From assembly GCA_949948825.1 (NCBI GenBank), contig CATLIJ010000019.1, positions 1-17,696 on the forward strand: a stretch of DNA of 17,696 nucleotides, read 5' to 3'. Under the pieces are notes generated by a model. The model was not told the DNA's origin, made no database searches, and worked only from the letters and a program-made list of their open reading frames with translations. A program made the translations under genes and the position numbers. The stretch comes from an uncultured Clostridiaceae bacterium (lineage in GTDB: Bacteria; Bacillota; Clostridia; Lachnospirales; Lachnospiraceae). Below are positions 7,450 to 15,132 of the stretch, piece after piece (the stretch's first letter is position 1; each line of letters starts with the position of its first letter).

Positions 7450-9326
7450 TCTGAAGAACAGTCTGATTCCTTTGTGCTGTTTTCTGACTGAAAATGGATT
7501 TTACCCCCCCCCACAGGATTTTCCCCTGACGGAAGCTTCAGAGTGACACGGGTATATTGTCCCTTCTGGCTCTCAATTACCAGGCCATAAGGGACACCAT
7601 ATTTCAGCCGCAGACGCTGATGTACATTACACACGCCAATATGGCGCCGTTTTAAATCCCTGCTGTTCAGTCCCTCCTGCAGCCCCTTTAAAATCTCTGG
7701 TTCAATCCCCAGGCCATCGTCTTCCACACAAATCCGGATATCCTTCTCACTGCGGCTTGCCTGGATATGAATATGTCCTACCCCTTCCTTACACTCCAAT
7801 CCATGAATAATGGAATTTTCCACAATCGGCTGCAAGATAAGAGGAAGCACCGTCTCATCTCCCAACCCTTCCTCCATCTTAATCTCATATTCCAGCCGCT
7901 CGTCAAAACGATATTGCTGAATCTTCAAATAAGACTCCACCAGGCTCAGCTCCTGCTGTAATGTCACCGCTTTATCTCCTGCATGGACATTGCTCCGGAG
8001 AATCCGGGCCAGCATTTTCACCAGCTCTTCAATCTCTGGCTGACGATTCACCCGCGCCTTCATGCGGATGGTCTCCAGGGTATTATAAAGAAAATGCGGA
8101 TTGATCTGACTTGCCAGCATTTTAAACTCTGCTTCCTTTTGTTTGGCATTCAGCTGCTCCGCATGGAGCCGTTCCTGATAAATCTCTGATAAAAGCCGCT
8201 GAATGTCCAAAATCATGGTCCACAGATACTCATACAGCTGACTGATCTCATCCCTTCCACCCAGACTTTTCTCCAAATCAAAATCCCCGGACGCCGCTTT
8301 TTGCATCTGCCGGTGAAAACGGTTTACCCTTCCGCTAAAAGCTCTGGAAAACAACAAAATCATTGTGACAGACAAAAGAACACTTCCCAAAAATATCACC
8401 ATACTTCTTCGGTTTTGCCGGTTGGCCTCTCCCAATATATCGGAATAAGCTTTCAAGCTGACAATCTGGAACACATCCTCACTCTCTCTGGAGCCTGCTA
8501 AGACACAGGTGAGAAGATACTCCTGGTCTCCTGTTTTGATCTGCTCTTGAAAGGAAGACTGGGAATAAGCGGTCTTTTCCTCCCTCTGTGCTTTCAAAAC
8601 CTCCAGGATTTCCTTCCGCCACGGCTGATTCTCCGCTCCCATAATAATGGTTTCTCCATTTAAAACAATACAGGTGTCTTGTCTCCTTTTTCCCAATAGC
8701 TCCTCCAGCCGCTCCTCCCGCAGATAAATGACCAAAACCCCCACATTTTCAGATCTTCTGGTTTTTAAAAGCCGGGTAAGGGCCAGATACCTCTTCTGGT
8801 CCAGATGAAAAGGCAAATACTGCCACACACTGCCGCCCCCATGATGCAGCGCCTGCCGGTACCACTCCTGAGAACAGACCTCCTCATCTGCCTTCTGAAA
8901 ATGGGCATTCTCAACAATGGTATCATTTTCCATAAAAATCGTAATATAGTGAAGCAGACGCCCATAAAGATTTCCCATGGTATTAAACATCGTATAATTC
9001 TGGTAATCCTTCACAAGCTCTCCATATTCCTGGTAAGAATGCCCTGCAATATGCTCCAGCTCCTCATCAAAATAAAATGATTTTGACAGAGAATTTAACG
9101 TGTCAATCAAGCTGTCCCCTTCCCTGCCAATCCGGTCCAGTTCCGAAAGCTCTGCCTCCATCTCCCTTTCCACCAGAATCCGGTTCGTACCCTGAATCAG
9201 ATACATTCCTATTAAAATCACAGGCAATGCGCCCCCGACCACATATAAAAACACCATCTGATAACAAAGCCGCATCCCCAGCAGCCACTCAGATGTCCTC
9301 TGAATCCACAGCCTCATCCTCCCCAT
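7431..9326 (-). CDS. YesM/LytS-type sensor histidine kinase
   Basis: This membrane sensor kinase has 631 residues from the chosen start. Order of parts: membrane helix (about 22-44), extracellular sensor region (45-305), second helix (309-330), HAMP-like linker (331-380), His-kinase domain with QINPHFLYNTLE (407-418; phosphorylated H411), and HATPase with VENSIIHG (502-509), EDDGLG (535-540) and a GVCNVHQRL block. This is the layout of two-component kinases that sense sugars or peptides in Firmicutes. I chose the ATG at 9326 because GGAGGTGA precedes it at ideal spacing. An ATG at 9353 (nine more residues) has AGGAGG only four bases away. It follows the GH42 gene on the same strand by a short gap, so they form an operon. 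No response regulator gene is adjacent. The C-terminal tail after TLKLP is unusual and follows a nine-G tract (7504-7512), so the true C-terminus is uncertain. Confidence 0.88.
   Translation of the reverse strand: MGRMRLWIQRTSEWLLGMRLCYQMVFLYVVGGALPVILIGMYLIQGTNRILVEREMEAELSELDRIGREGDSLIDTLNSLSKSFYFDEELEHIAGHSYQEYGELVKDYQNYTMFNTMGNLYGRLLHYITIFMENDTIVENAHFQKADEEVCSQEWYRQALHHGGGSVWQYLPFHLDQKRYLALTRLLKTRRSENVGVLVIYLREERLEELLGKRRQDTCIVLNGETIIMGAENQPWRKEILEVLKAQREEKTAYSQSSFQEQIKTGDQEYLLTCVLAGSRESEDVFQIVSLKAYSDILGEANRQNRRSMVIFLGSVLLSVTMILLFSRAFSGRVNRFHRQMQKAASGDFDLEKSLGGRDEISQLYEYLWTMILDIQRLLSEIYQERLHAEQLNAKQKEAEFKMLASQINPHFLYNTLETIRMKARVNRQPEIEELVKMLARILRSNVHAGDKAVTLQQELSLVESYLKIQQYRFDERLEYEIKMEEGLGDETVLPLILQPIVENSIIHGLECKEGVGHIHIQASRSEKDIRICVEDDGLGIEPEILKGLQEGLNSRDLKRRHIGVCNVHQRLRLKYGVPYGLVIESQKGQYTRVTLKLPSGENPVGGGKIHFQSENSTKESDCSSEDKGAF
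7504..7512. repeat. nine-base homopolymer in the kinase 3' coding region
   Basis: The + strand has nine consecutive C residues, nine G in the kinase coding direction, at residues about 605-608 of the protein. As given, translation continues 22 residues beyond the tract. With one more G, a TAA follows immediately. With one fewer, a different tail of similar length results. The tract lies just after the end of the conserved HATPase domain. Confidence 0.8.
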
Positions 9327-9374
9327 CCAATCACCTCCAATGCTCCATACCATAAATCCTCCCCCCTGCCAGCC

Positions 9375-11462
9375 TTAATCCTGTTCCCGCAGAAGAAACA
9401 CCTTCACTCCTTTCCCCTCTATCCAGACTCTCTCCCCCTTTTCACTCTCTTTTTTCTCTGGCATCCATACTCCGTGCTTTTCCACAACAATCTCTGCTGC
9501 CTCTTCTCCATGATTCAAAAAGAACAGCATACTCCCCTTATCATTTTTCCTCTCACATACCTCCACCCCTGGAACCGGCGTCCATATTTCCTCCACGCCA
9601 GCCTCTCTGGCCAGTGTTCTCACCAGATCCCGGTAAAATTCCTGACTGCTCCTTGCAGCCACATACCAGGCCGTTCCTTTTCCATAAGAATGTCTTGACA
9701 GGGCCGGACTTCCCGCATAAAAATCCGACTGATAAACTGCTTCACACACAGCGCCCTCCAGATGCATAAGATCACACAAAAGCTCTGCCGGATAATGCTT
9801 CCCATTCCAGACAAATCCATTGGAAGCACCTTTTGGCAGGGCATCGCTCTCCTCCACCCATACCCCCAAAAGCTCCCGAAGCCGTCCTGGATATCCTCCT
9901 GTCACCACCAAATCGTGCTCCTCCACGATTCCGCTGAAAAAGGTAGCAATCAAAATTCCTCCTTGTTCCACATACTGCTTCAGGACCTCCTCATACCCGG
10001 TCTTTACCATATAAAGCAAAGGCGCTGCCACAATCTGGTAGGAATCCAGGGAGTCCTCCACAGAGACAAAATCCACCGGAATGTTCAACTCATAAAAAGC
10101 TGTGTAGTACCGCTCCACCTCATCCAGATATTTTAAATCACAGCTGGGTCCGGCAGAATACTCCAAGGCCCACCAGTTGTCCCAGTCCACCAAAACCGCT
10201 GCCTTTGCAGGCGTCCTTCCTCCCAGGGTAAGGTCTCCCATCTGCTTTAATTCTTCTCCCAGGGCCTGTACCTCCCCAAATACCCTTGTGTGCTCATTGC
10301 CCACATGGTCAATCACAGCCCCATGATATTTCTCACAGGCTCCAATGCTTCTTCTCATCTGAAAAAACAGCACAGTATCCGCTCCGTGGGCCACTGCCTG
10401 CCAGCTTAAAAGCCTCATAACCCCAGGCCGCTTGAGAGCATTATAGGGAAGCCAGTTGGTAACGCTGGGCGTCTGTTCCATCAAGGCAAAGGGCTTTCCT
10501 CCTCCGATTCCCCGCATGATATCATGATTCATGGCTATGATGGAAGGAGACGCCTCATTGGGCGGATAGTTGTCCCAGGACACAAAATCCATATATCTGG
10601 CCCATTTCTGATAATCCAGAAGCTTATAAAATCCCATCAGATTGGTAGTAACCGGAATGTCCGGCGTCACCGCCCGGATGGCCTCCTGTTCTCCCCTGTA
10701 ATTTTCCAGCATGGAATCGGAACAAAACCGGCGGTAATCCAGAGAAATCCCCTGAAAGGTGGTTCTGTCTGTCTCAAAATGCTCGCTTTGCAGATTGGGA
10801 ACCACAATTTCCTCCCAATCATAAAAAGTATGTCCCCAAAAGCTGGTATTCCATGCCCGGTTTAATTCCTCCAGAGTCTTGTACTTTTCCTTCAGCCACA
10901 CCCGGAAAGCTCGTTCACAATTCTCACAATAACACTCCCCGCCATATTCATTGGACACATGCCATGCAATCAGATTTTCATAATGCCCATACCGCTCTGC
11001 CAGCTTTCCAGCCAGCCTTCTGGAATATTTCCGGTAAACCGGACTGTTGGGGCAGGAATTGTGACGGCTTCCAAACCTTCTTTTCAGCCCGGAAAATTCT
11101 GTGCGGAGCACTTCCGGATATTTTCTGGCCATCCATGCTGGATGAGCTGCTGTGGAAGTGGCAAGAATCACATGAAGCCCGTTTTCTCTCACAAGCTCCA
11201 TAATCCGGTCCAGCCTGTCAAAACAGTAGACCTCCTCTTCTGGCTGTAAAGCCGCCCAGCTGAACACATTCAAAGTCACGCAATCAATGCCTGCCTTCTT
11301 CAAAAGCCGCATATCCTCCGGCCAGATCTCTTCCGGCCACTGCTCCGGATTATAGTCGCCTCCATAGGGAAGCTTATCAATTCCCGGATGCCGGAAAATG
11401 GATTCTCCTTTTTTTAATTCTTCTTTTTTTAATCCTTCTTTTTTCAATTCTTTATGATCCAC
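9375..11462 (-). CDS. GH42 beta-galactosidase
   Basis: This 695-residue cytoplasmic enzyme hydrolyses terminal beta-D-galactosides. The GH42 start YGGDYNPEQWPEE (33-45) opens the TIM barrel. The acid/base is E172 in HVSNEYG and the nucleophile is E329 in FALMEQTPS. C137, C177, C179 and C182 match the C...C-x-C-x2-C zinc site of the family. A trimerisation domain of the glutamine-amidotransferase-like fold and a small C-terminal beta domain follow. The start is GTG at 11462, with AGGAGG 9 bases upstream. An ATG inside that spacer reads only five codons in another frame. Residues 4-20 form a Lys/Glu-rich extension built from 15-base repeats, absent from typical members. It is the first gene of an operon with the histidine kinase. 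The likely substrate is an imported galacto-oligosaccharide or a human-milk or plant galactoside; the exact preference is not visible. Confidence 0.93.
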   Translation of the reverse strand: MDHKELKKEGLKKEELKKGESIFRHPGIDKLPYGGDYNPEQWPEEIWPEDMRLLKKAGIDCVTLNVFSWAALQPEEEVYCFDRLDRIMELVRENGLHVILATSTAAHPAWMARKYPEVLRTEFSGLKRRFGSRHNSCPNSPVYRKYSRRLAGKLAERYGHYENLIAWHVSNEYGGECYCENCERAFRVWLKEKYKTLEELNRAWNTSFWGHTFYDWEEIVVPNLQSEHFETDRTTFQGISLDYRRFCSDSMLENYRGEQEAIRAVTPDIPVTTNLMGFYKLLDYQKWARYMDFVSWDNYPPNEASPSIIAMNHDIMRGIGGGKPFALMEQTPSVTNWLPYNALKRPGVMRLLSWQAVAHGADTVLFFQMRRSIGACEKYHGAVIDHVGNEHTRVFGEVQALGEELKQMGDLTLGGRTPAKAAVLVDWDNWWALEYSAGPSCDLKYLDEVERYYTAFYELNIPVDFVSVEDSLDSYQIVAAPLLYMVKTGYEEVLKQYVEQGGILIATFFSGIVEEHDLVVTGGYPGRLRELLGVWVEESDALPKGASNGFVWNGKHYPAELLCDLMHLEGAVCEAVYQSDFYAGSPALSRHSYGKGTAWYVAARSSQEFYRDLVRTLAREAGVEEIWTPVPGVEVCERKNDKGSMLFFLNHGEEAAEIVVEKHGVWMPEKKESEKGERVWIEGKGVKVFLLREQD
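11403..11453 (-). repeat. 15-base tandem repeat encoding a Lys/Glu N-terminal extension
   Basis: Residues 4-20 of the GH42 protein read KEL-KKEGL-KKEEL-KKGE, a period of five residues (15 bases) repeated about three times, mostly as poly-A-rich codons. Homologues usually start close to the YGGDYNPEQW segment, so this is an added, probably unstructured, charged tail. It also forms long A tracts prone to slippage; a repeat gained or lost would stay in frame. Confidence 0.65.
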
Positions 11463-11515
11463 AATTCATTTCCTCCTGATTGAGTCTGCCTGTCTGTTTA
11501 CTGTCCCAAAATATC

Positions 11516-11521
11516 ATTATA
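11516..11521 (-). promoter_or_regulatory. -10 element for the GH42-kinase operon
   Basis: On the minus strand a perfect TATAAT (complement of 11516-11521) lies about 54 bases upstream of the GTG start, with A/T-rich tracts further up. No good -35 box is found at 16-18 bases, which would suit a promoter needing an activator, perhaps a response regulator of the co-transcribed kinase's pathway. Confidence 0.35.
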
Positions 11522-11598
11522 CAAGAATCGAAATAAAAAAACACCTTAAAAATCCAACCTGTTTTCCTGTGGAATCCGGGAAAATTTATATTTTTTTC

Positions 11599-11626
11599 TT
11601 GAATTTTTTACAATATCTGCTATAAT
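11599..11626 (+). promoter_or_regulatory. promoter of the liv operon
   Basis: TTGAAT (11599-11604), a 16-base spacer, then a perfect TATAAT (11621-11626) preceded by TGC, an extended -10. This is a strong sigma-A promoter. Transcription should begin near 11633, giving an unusually long leader of about 170 bases before livJ. The gap 11463-11805 therefore holds two divergent promoters and this leader, with no other gene that I can support. Confidence 0.65.
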
Positions 11627-11656
11627 AGACTCGTTGTTTTTCTAATAAAGACACTT

Positions 11657-11797
11657 GTCTCTGATAGGTGAACACTCCTGACCTCAGCCATGGAAGAAAA
11701 CGGCTGCCACAGGACAAAAGAGACTGTTTCCCACTCAGAAAGAACGATTGTCAAAAAGAATGTCAGCCTGCTGCGGACAGCAGGTGAAACAAGGAGG
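11657..11797 (+). promoter_or_regulatory. structured 5' leader of the liv operon, possible cis-acting RNA
   Basis: Two adjacent folded domains are visible. Domain 1 is closed by GTCTCT (11657-11662) with AGAGAC (11719-11724) and contains TCCTG (11676-11680) with CAGGA (11710-11714), then CAGCC (11685-11689) with GGCTG (11702-11706). Domain 2 is closed by TGTTTC (11725-11730) with GAAACA (11786-11791) and contains a perfect seven-pair hairpin, CCTGCTG (11767-11773) with CAGCAGG (11778-11784), loop CGGA. The ribosome site AAGGAGG (11791-11797) follows at once. CTCCT at 11675-11679 could instead pair with AGGAG of the ribosome site. No T-box sequence or riboswitch consensus that I know fits. A regulatory role is inference. 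Confidence 0.35.
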
Positions 11798-11805
11798 AAC
11801 GTATT

Positions 11806-12969
11806 ATGAAAATCAGGAAATTAATGTGCATGGCCATGGCCACATGCCTTGTAGCTGGCTCTCTTGCCGGATGCGGCGGCAAAAAGTCAGATGACAAGGT
11901 AATCAAAATCGGTGTGTTTCAGCCCACTACCGGCGAAAATGGCGGCGGCGGATTTCAGGAGGTCTTAGGCATCCGTTATGCCAATCAGATTCACCCCACT
12001 GTAACAATTGGGGGAGAGGAATATAAGATAGAGCTGGTTGAGGTTGATAATAAGTCTGACAAGACCGAGGCAGTCAATGCAGCCCAAAAGCTGGTCAGTG
12101 AAAAGGTCAGCGTTGTCCTTGGAAGCTATGGCTCCGGTGTTTCCATTGCTGCCGGACAGATTTTTGCAGACGCCAAGATTCCTGCCATTGGATGCTCCTG
12201 CACCAATCCCCAGGTAACAGAAGGCAATGATTTTTACTTCCGCGTATGCTTCATTGACCCGTTCCAGGGTACGGTTATGGCTAATTATGCTTTCCAGAAC
12301 GGAGCAAAAACCGCTGCAGTGATCACCCAGTTAGGCGATGACTATTCCTCTGGCCTTGGTTCTTTCTTTAAAGAAGCTTTTGCCGGTCTTGGGGGCAATG
12401 TGGTAAGCGAAGAACAATTCCAGACCAACCAGACGGATTTTAAGGCAATTCTGACCAATATTAAGGCAGCTAACCCGGATATTATTTTTGCTCCTTCTTC
12501 CATTACCACTGCTCCTCTGATCATCAAGCAGGCCAGAGAGCTGGGTATTACGGCTACCATCGCAGCTGGAGACACCTGGGAGAACTCCACTATCATTGAA
12601 AATGCCGGCGCAGATGCAGAAGGCGTTGTCCTTTCCACCTTCTTTGACGAGGCTGAGCCTGCCAATGAAGAGGCTGCTGCTTTTATTGAGGGCTTTAAGA
12701 AATATCTCAAAGACAACAAGCAGGAGGAAATTATCCCGGCTGTGTCTGCTTTGGGCTATGATTCCTATCTTGCTGCCATCAAGGCTATTGAAACCGCAGG
12801 CTCCACAGACACCACTGCCATCCGGGACGCTTTGAAGGGTGTTCAGATTGACGGTGTAACCGGAACCATCACCTTTAATGAGACCGGAGATGCCAACAAG
12901 GACATTGCCTTTATCAAGACGATTAAGGACGGAAAATTCCAGTTCCTTACCACAACAACAGTGGAGTAA
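11806..12969 (+). CDS. livJ: branched-chain amino-acid-type substrate-binding lipoprotein (LivJ family)
   Basis: This 387-residue extracellular binding protein feeds the ABC importer encoded by the next four genes. A basic N-terminus and hydrophobic stretch end in the lipobox LAGC with C23 as the lipid-modified residue, so it is anchored on the outer face of the membrane. The mature part is a type 1 periplasmic binding protein fold (Peripla_BP_6): KIGVFQPTTG near 35-44, then alternating beta/alpha segments including GSYGSGVSIA and the second-lobe VSALGYDSYLAAIKA. AAGGAGG (11791-11797) is 8 bases before the ATG. It is the first gene of the operon and is followed by a hairpin that likely favours its higher expression. 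Leucine, isoleucine or valine is the usual ligand, but members of this family also bind other amino acids, amides or urea, so the substrate is not certain. Confidence 0.9.
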   Translation: MKIRKLMCMAMATCLVAGSLAGCGGKKSDDKVIKIGVFQPTTGENGGGGFQEVLGIRYANQIHPTVTIGGEEYKIELVEVDNKSDKTEAVNAAQKLVSEKVSVVLGSYGSGVSIAAGQIFADAKIPAIGCSCTNPQVTEGNDFYFRVCFIDPFQGTVMANYAFQNGAKTAAVITQLGDDYSSGLGSFFKEAFAGLGGNVVSEEQFQTNQTDFKAILTNIKAANPDIIFAPSSITTAPLIIKQARELGITATIAAGDTWENSTIIENAGADAEGVVLSTFFDEAEPANEEAAAFIEGFKKYLKDNKQEEIIPAVSALGYDSYLAAIKAIETAGSTDTTAIRDALKGVQIDGVTGTITFNETGDANKDIAFIKTIKDGKFQFLTTTTVE

Positions 12970-12979
12970 ACTGTTTCAG

Positions 12980-13017
12980 AGGCCGCAGGCGGCATTCATT
13001 TGCCCCGCGGCCTTTCT
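12980..13017 (+). terminator. partial terminator/mRNA-stabilising hairpin after livJ
   Basis: AGGCCGC (12980-12986) pairs with GCGGCCT (13007-13013), with a further inner GGC/GCC contact, and is followed by a short T-rich stretch (TTTCT). It lies in the 152-base livJ-livH gap, which otherwise shows nothing but the livH ribosome site. Such a position is typical for limiting read-through so that binding protein exceeds the membrane subunits. Confidence 0.55.
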
Positions 13018-13121
13018 CCGGTCTCATACAAGTATTCCATCCAGACAGAAAGAGGAGTTGAGAGCTGTCTGGAGGAAGCATAAGATACCAGCTAAAAAAC
13101 AATAACAGGAGGACAGCTCTT

Positions 13122-14003
13122 ATGAGTTTCACTACATTCCTTCAGCAGTGCCTGACTGGAATCTCCCTTGGAGGCGCTTATGCATTGATTGCCATTGGCT
13201 ATACCCTGGTATATGGAATCCTCCGGCTGATTAACTTTGCCCACGGGGACATTTTTATGATGGCAGGCTATTTTATGATTTTTGCCATGGCAAGCCTTCC
13301 CTGGTTTCTTGCCATTCCCGTAACCTTGCTGGTGACAGTCCTTCTCGGCGTGTCCATTGAGCGGGTGGCTTACCGCCCCCTTCGCTCTGCTCCCAGAATG
13401 TCTGTCATGATTTCTGCCATTGGCGTGTCCTATTTGCTGCAGAATCTTGCCACCTATCTTTTTACAGCTCTTCCAAAAGGATATCCGGAGATTCCCTTTT
13501 TAAAAAGGATTTTCCAGATCGGCGGTCTTTCTGCTTCTTTTGTGACCTTCCTTACCCCGGTCCTTACTTTGGTTTTGGTTTATCTTCTGATTCTTCTGAT
13601 CAACCATACCAAGATCGGCATGGCGATGCGGGCAGTGTCCAAGGATTATGAAACTGCGTCCTTAATGGGAATCAAGATTAATAAAACCATCTCCTTCACC
13701 TTTGCTGTGGGCTCTCTTTTAGCCGGAATTGGTTCCATCCTTTATTTTACGGACCGGATGACTGTATTTCCCTTCTCCGGCTCCCTGCCAGGACTGAAAT
13801 GCTTTGTGGCTGCTGTATTCGGCGGAATTGGAAGCATCCCCGGCGCTGTGATCGGCGGGTTTATTCTTGGGCTGGGGGAAACTGCTCTGGTAGCCATGGG
13901 GCAGTCCACCTTCAGCGATGCATTTACCTTTATCCTGCTGATTGTGATGCTTCTCATCCGCCCCACTGGCCTGTTCGGTGAGAAGACAACCGATAAAGTG
14001 TGA
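13122..14003 (+). CDS. livH: branched-chain amino-acid ABC transporter permease LivH
   Basis: This 293-residue polytopic membrane protein is one of two permease subunits of the importer. The family start GGAYALIAIGYTLVYG (residues 17-32) and LINFAHGD are clear. The cytoplasmic coupling loop is around RAVSKDYETASLMGI, and the ending AAVFGGIGSIPGAVIGG is the conserved C-terminal block. Length is typical. AGGAGG (13107-13112) is 9 bases before the ATG. Its TGA (14001-14003) runs into the livM ribosome site GAGGTGA, so translation of the two permeases is probably coupled. Confidence 0.93.
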   Translation: MSFTTFLQQCLTGISLGGAYALIAIGYTLVYGILRLINFAHGDIFMMAGYFMIFAMASLPWFLAIPVTLLVTVLLGVSIERVAYRPLRSAPRMSVMISAIGVSYLLQNLATYLFTALPKGYPEIPFLKRIFQIGGLSASFVTFLTPVLTLVLVYLLILLINHTKIGMAMRAVSKDYETASLMGIKINKTISFTFAVGSLLAGIGSILYFTDRMTVFPFSGSLPGLKCFVAAVFGGIGSIPGAVIGGFILGLGETALVAMGQSTFSDAFTFILLIVMLLIRPTGLFGEKTTDKV

Positions 14004-14013
14004 GGTGATCCAT

Positions 14014-15132
14014 ATGAAAAATATAACGAAAAGCAAAAACAACCTGTATTCCCTTGGCGCTCTTGTGCTCCTTCTTGGTTTTCTGGCCTTTCTCCAGTCT
14101 GACACAGCAGGCTACAGCTACCAGATCTCTATTTTGGAGCGCAGCGCCATCTATGCAGTCGTGGCAGTGTCCATGAATCTTCTGACCGGATTTACCGGAC
14201 TGTTCTCCTTGGGACAGGCGGGATTCATGGCAATCGGCGCTTATATTGTGGCGATTTTTACCATTCCGGTGGAGGCACGGGCCAGCGTGTATTATGTCAG
14301 CGGCATTTCTCCTGTGCTTGCCAATATTCAGCTTCCCATTCCAGTGGCGCTTCTCCTTGGAGGACTGGCAAGCGCTGCTTTGGCCGCACTCATCGGGATT
14401 CCGGTGCTTCGGCTGAAAAGTGACTATCTGGCCATTGCAACCCTTGGCTTTTCGGAGATCATCCGTGCCTTTATTGCTGCTCCCATGTTTGACACCATTA
14501 CCAATGGTTCTTATGGACTGAAAAACATTCCTGGCTTTTCCAGCATCTTTACAGTCTTTGGACTGGCTGCCCTTTGTATTGTGCTCATGGTGCTGCTGAT
14601 CCATTCCTCCTATGGCCGCGCCTTTAAAGCCATCCGGGAGGACGAGATTGCTGCCCAGTCCATGGGACTGAATCTGTTCCGCTACAAAGAGCTTTCCTTT
14701 GTGATCTCTTCCTTTTTTACCGGGGTCGGCGGCGGAATGCTGGCAATGTTCATGCGCTCCATTGACTCCAAAACCTTTCAGGTGTCCCTCACCTATGACA
14801 TTCTCCTGATTGTGGTCTTAGGCGGCATTGGCAGTGTGACCGGAAGTGTTCTCGGCGCATTTTTAGTGACCTCCGGAAGGGAGCTTCTCCGGTTTTTCGA
14901 CGATCCTCTGGTGATTGGAGGCGTGTCCATTCCTTTGTTCCGCTCTGGCTTCCGTATGGTGATTTTCTCCATTCTGCTGATGGTGGTTGTGCTTTTTTAC
15001 CGCCGGGGCATTATGGGTGACAAAGAGTTTTCCTGGGACGGGCTTTTTGGCCTCATACGAAGGCTGCCAGACCGGCTGAAGAAACGAAAGACATCCTCTG
15101 CGGCTCCTGGAGAAGGAGGTTTGAAACAATGA
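14014..15132 (+). CDS. livM: branched-chain amino-acid ABC transporter permease LivM
   Basis: This second permease subunit has 372 residues from the chosen start and forms the translocation pore with LivH. MNLLTGFTGLFSLGQAGFM, conserved in the family, lies in the N-terminal third; the coupling loop is IREDEIAAQSMGLN, and VVLGGIGSVTGSVLGAF is near the C-terminal third. The C-terminus is a basic cytoplasmic tail. A longer frame opens at 13978 but would overlap livH by 26 bases. I chose ATG 14014 because GAGGTGA (14002-14008) precedes it at good spacing and the hydrophobic segments then start normally. Its stop overlaps the livG start as ATGA (15129-15132), indicating translational coupling. Confidence 0.92.
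   Translation: MKNITKSKNNLYSLGALVLLLGFLAFLQSDTAGYSYQISILERSAIYAVVAVSMNLLTGFTGLFSLGQAGFMAIGAYIVAIFTIPVEARASVYYVSGISPVLANIQLPIPVALLLGGLASAALAALIGIPVLRLKSDYLAIATLGFSEIIRAFIAAPMFDTITNGSYGLKNIPGFSSIFTVFGLAALCIVLMVLLIHSSYGRAFKAIREDEIAAQSMGLNLFRYKELSFVISSFFTGVGGGMLAMFMRSIDSKTFQVSLTYDILLIVVLGGIGSVTGSVLGAFLVTSGRELLRFFDDPLVIGGVSIPLFRSGFRMVIFSILLMVVVLFYRRGIMGDKEFSWDGLFGLIRRLPDRLKKRKTSSAAPGEGGLKQ

Noticed and set aside
8311..8324. Catabolite-response-like sequence TGAAAACGGTTTAC
   Set aside because: It differs from the cre consensus at the last two positions and lies in the middle of the kinase coding region.
11570..11615. Possible CodY box in the liv promoter region
   Set aside because: AATTTTC half-sites occur, but the full 15-base consensus has too many mismatches in both candidate positions.
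11633..11805. T-box or known amino-acid riboswitch in the liv leader
   Set aside because: No T-box sequence, no specifier-loop arrangement and no terminator/antiterminator pair were found, so only an unclassified structured leader is claimed.
13954..14604. 216-codon minus-strand frame across livH/livM
   Set aside because: His/Gly/Lys-rich shadow of the membrane protein genes; no start signals.
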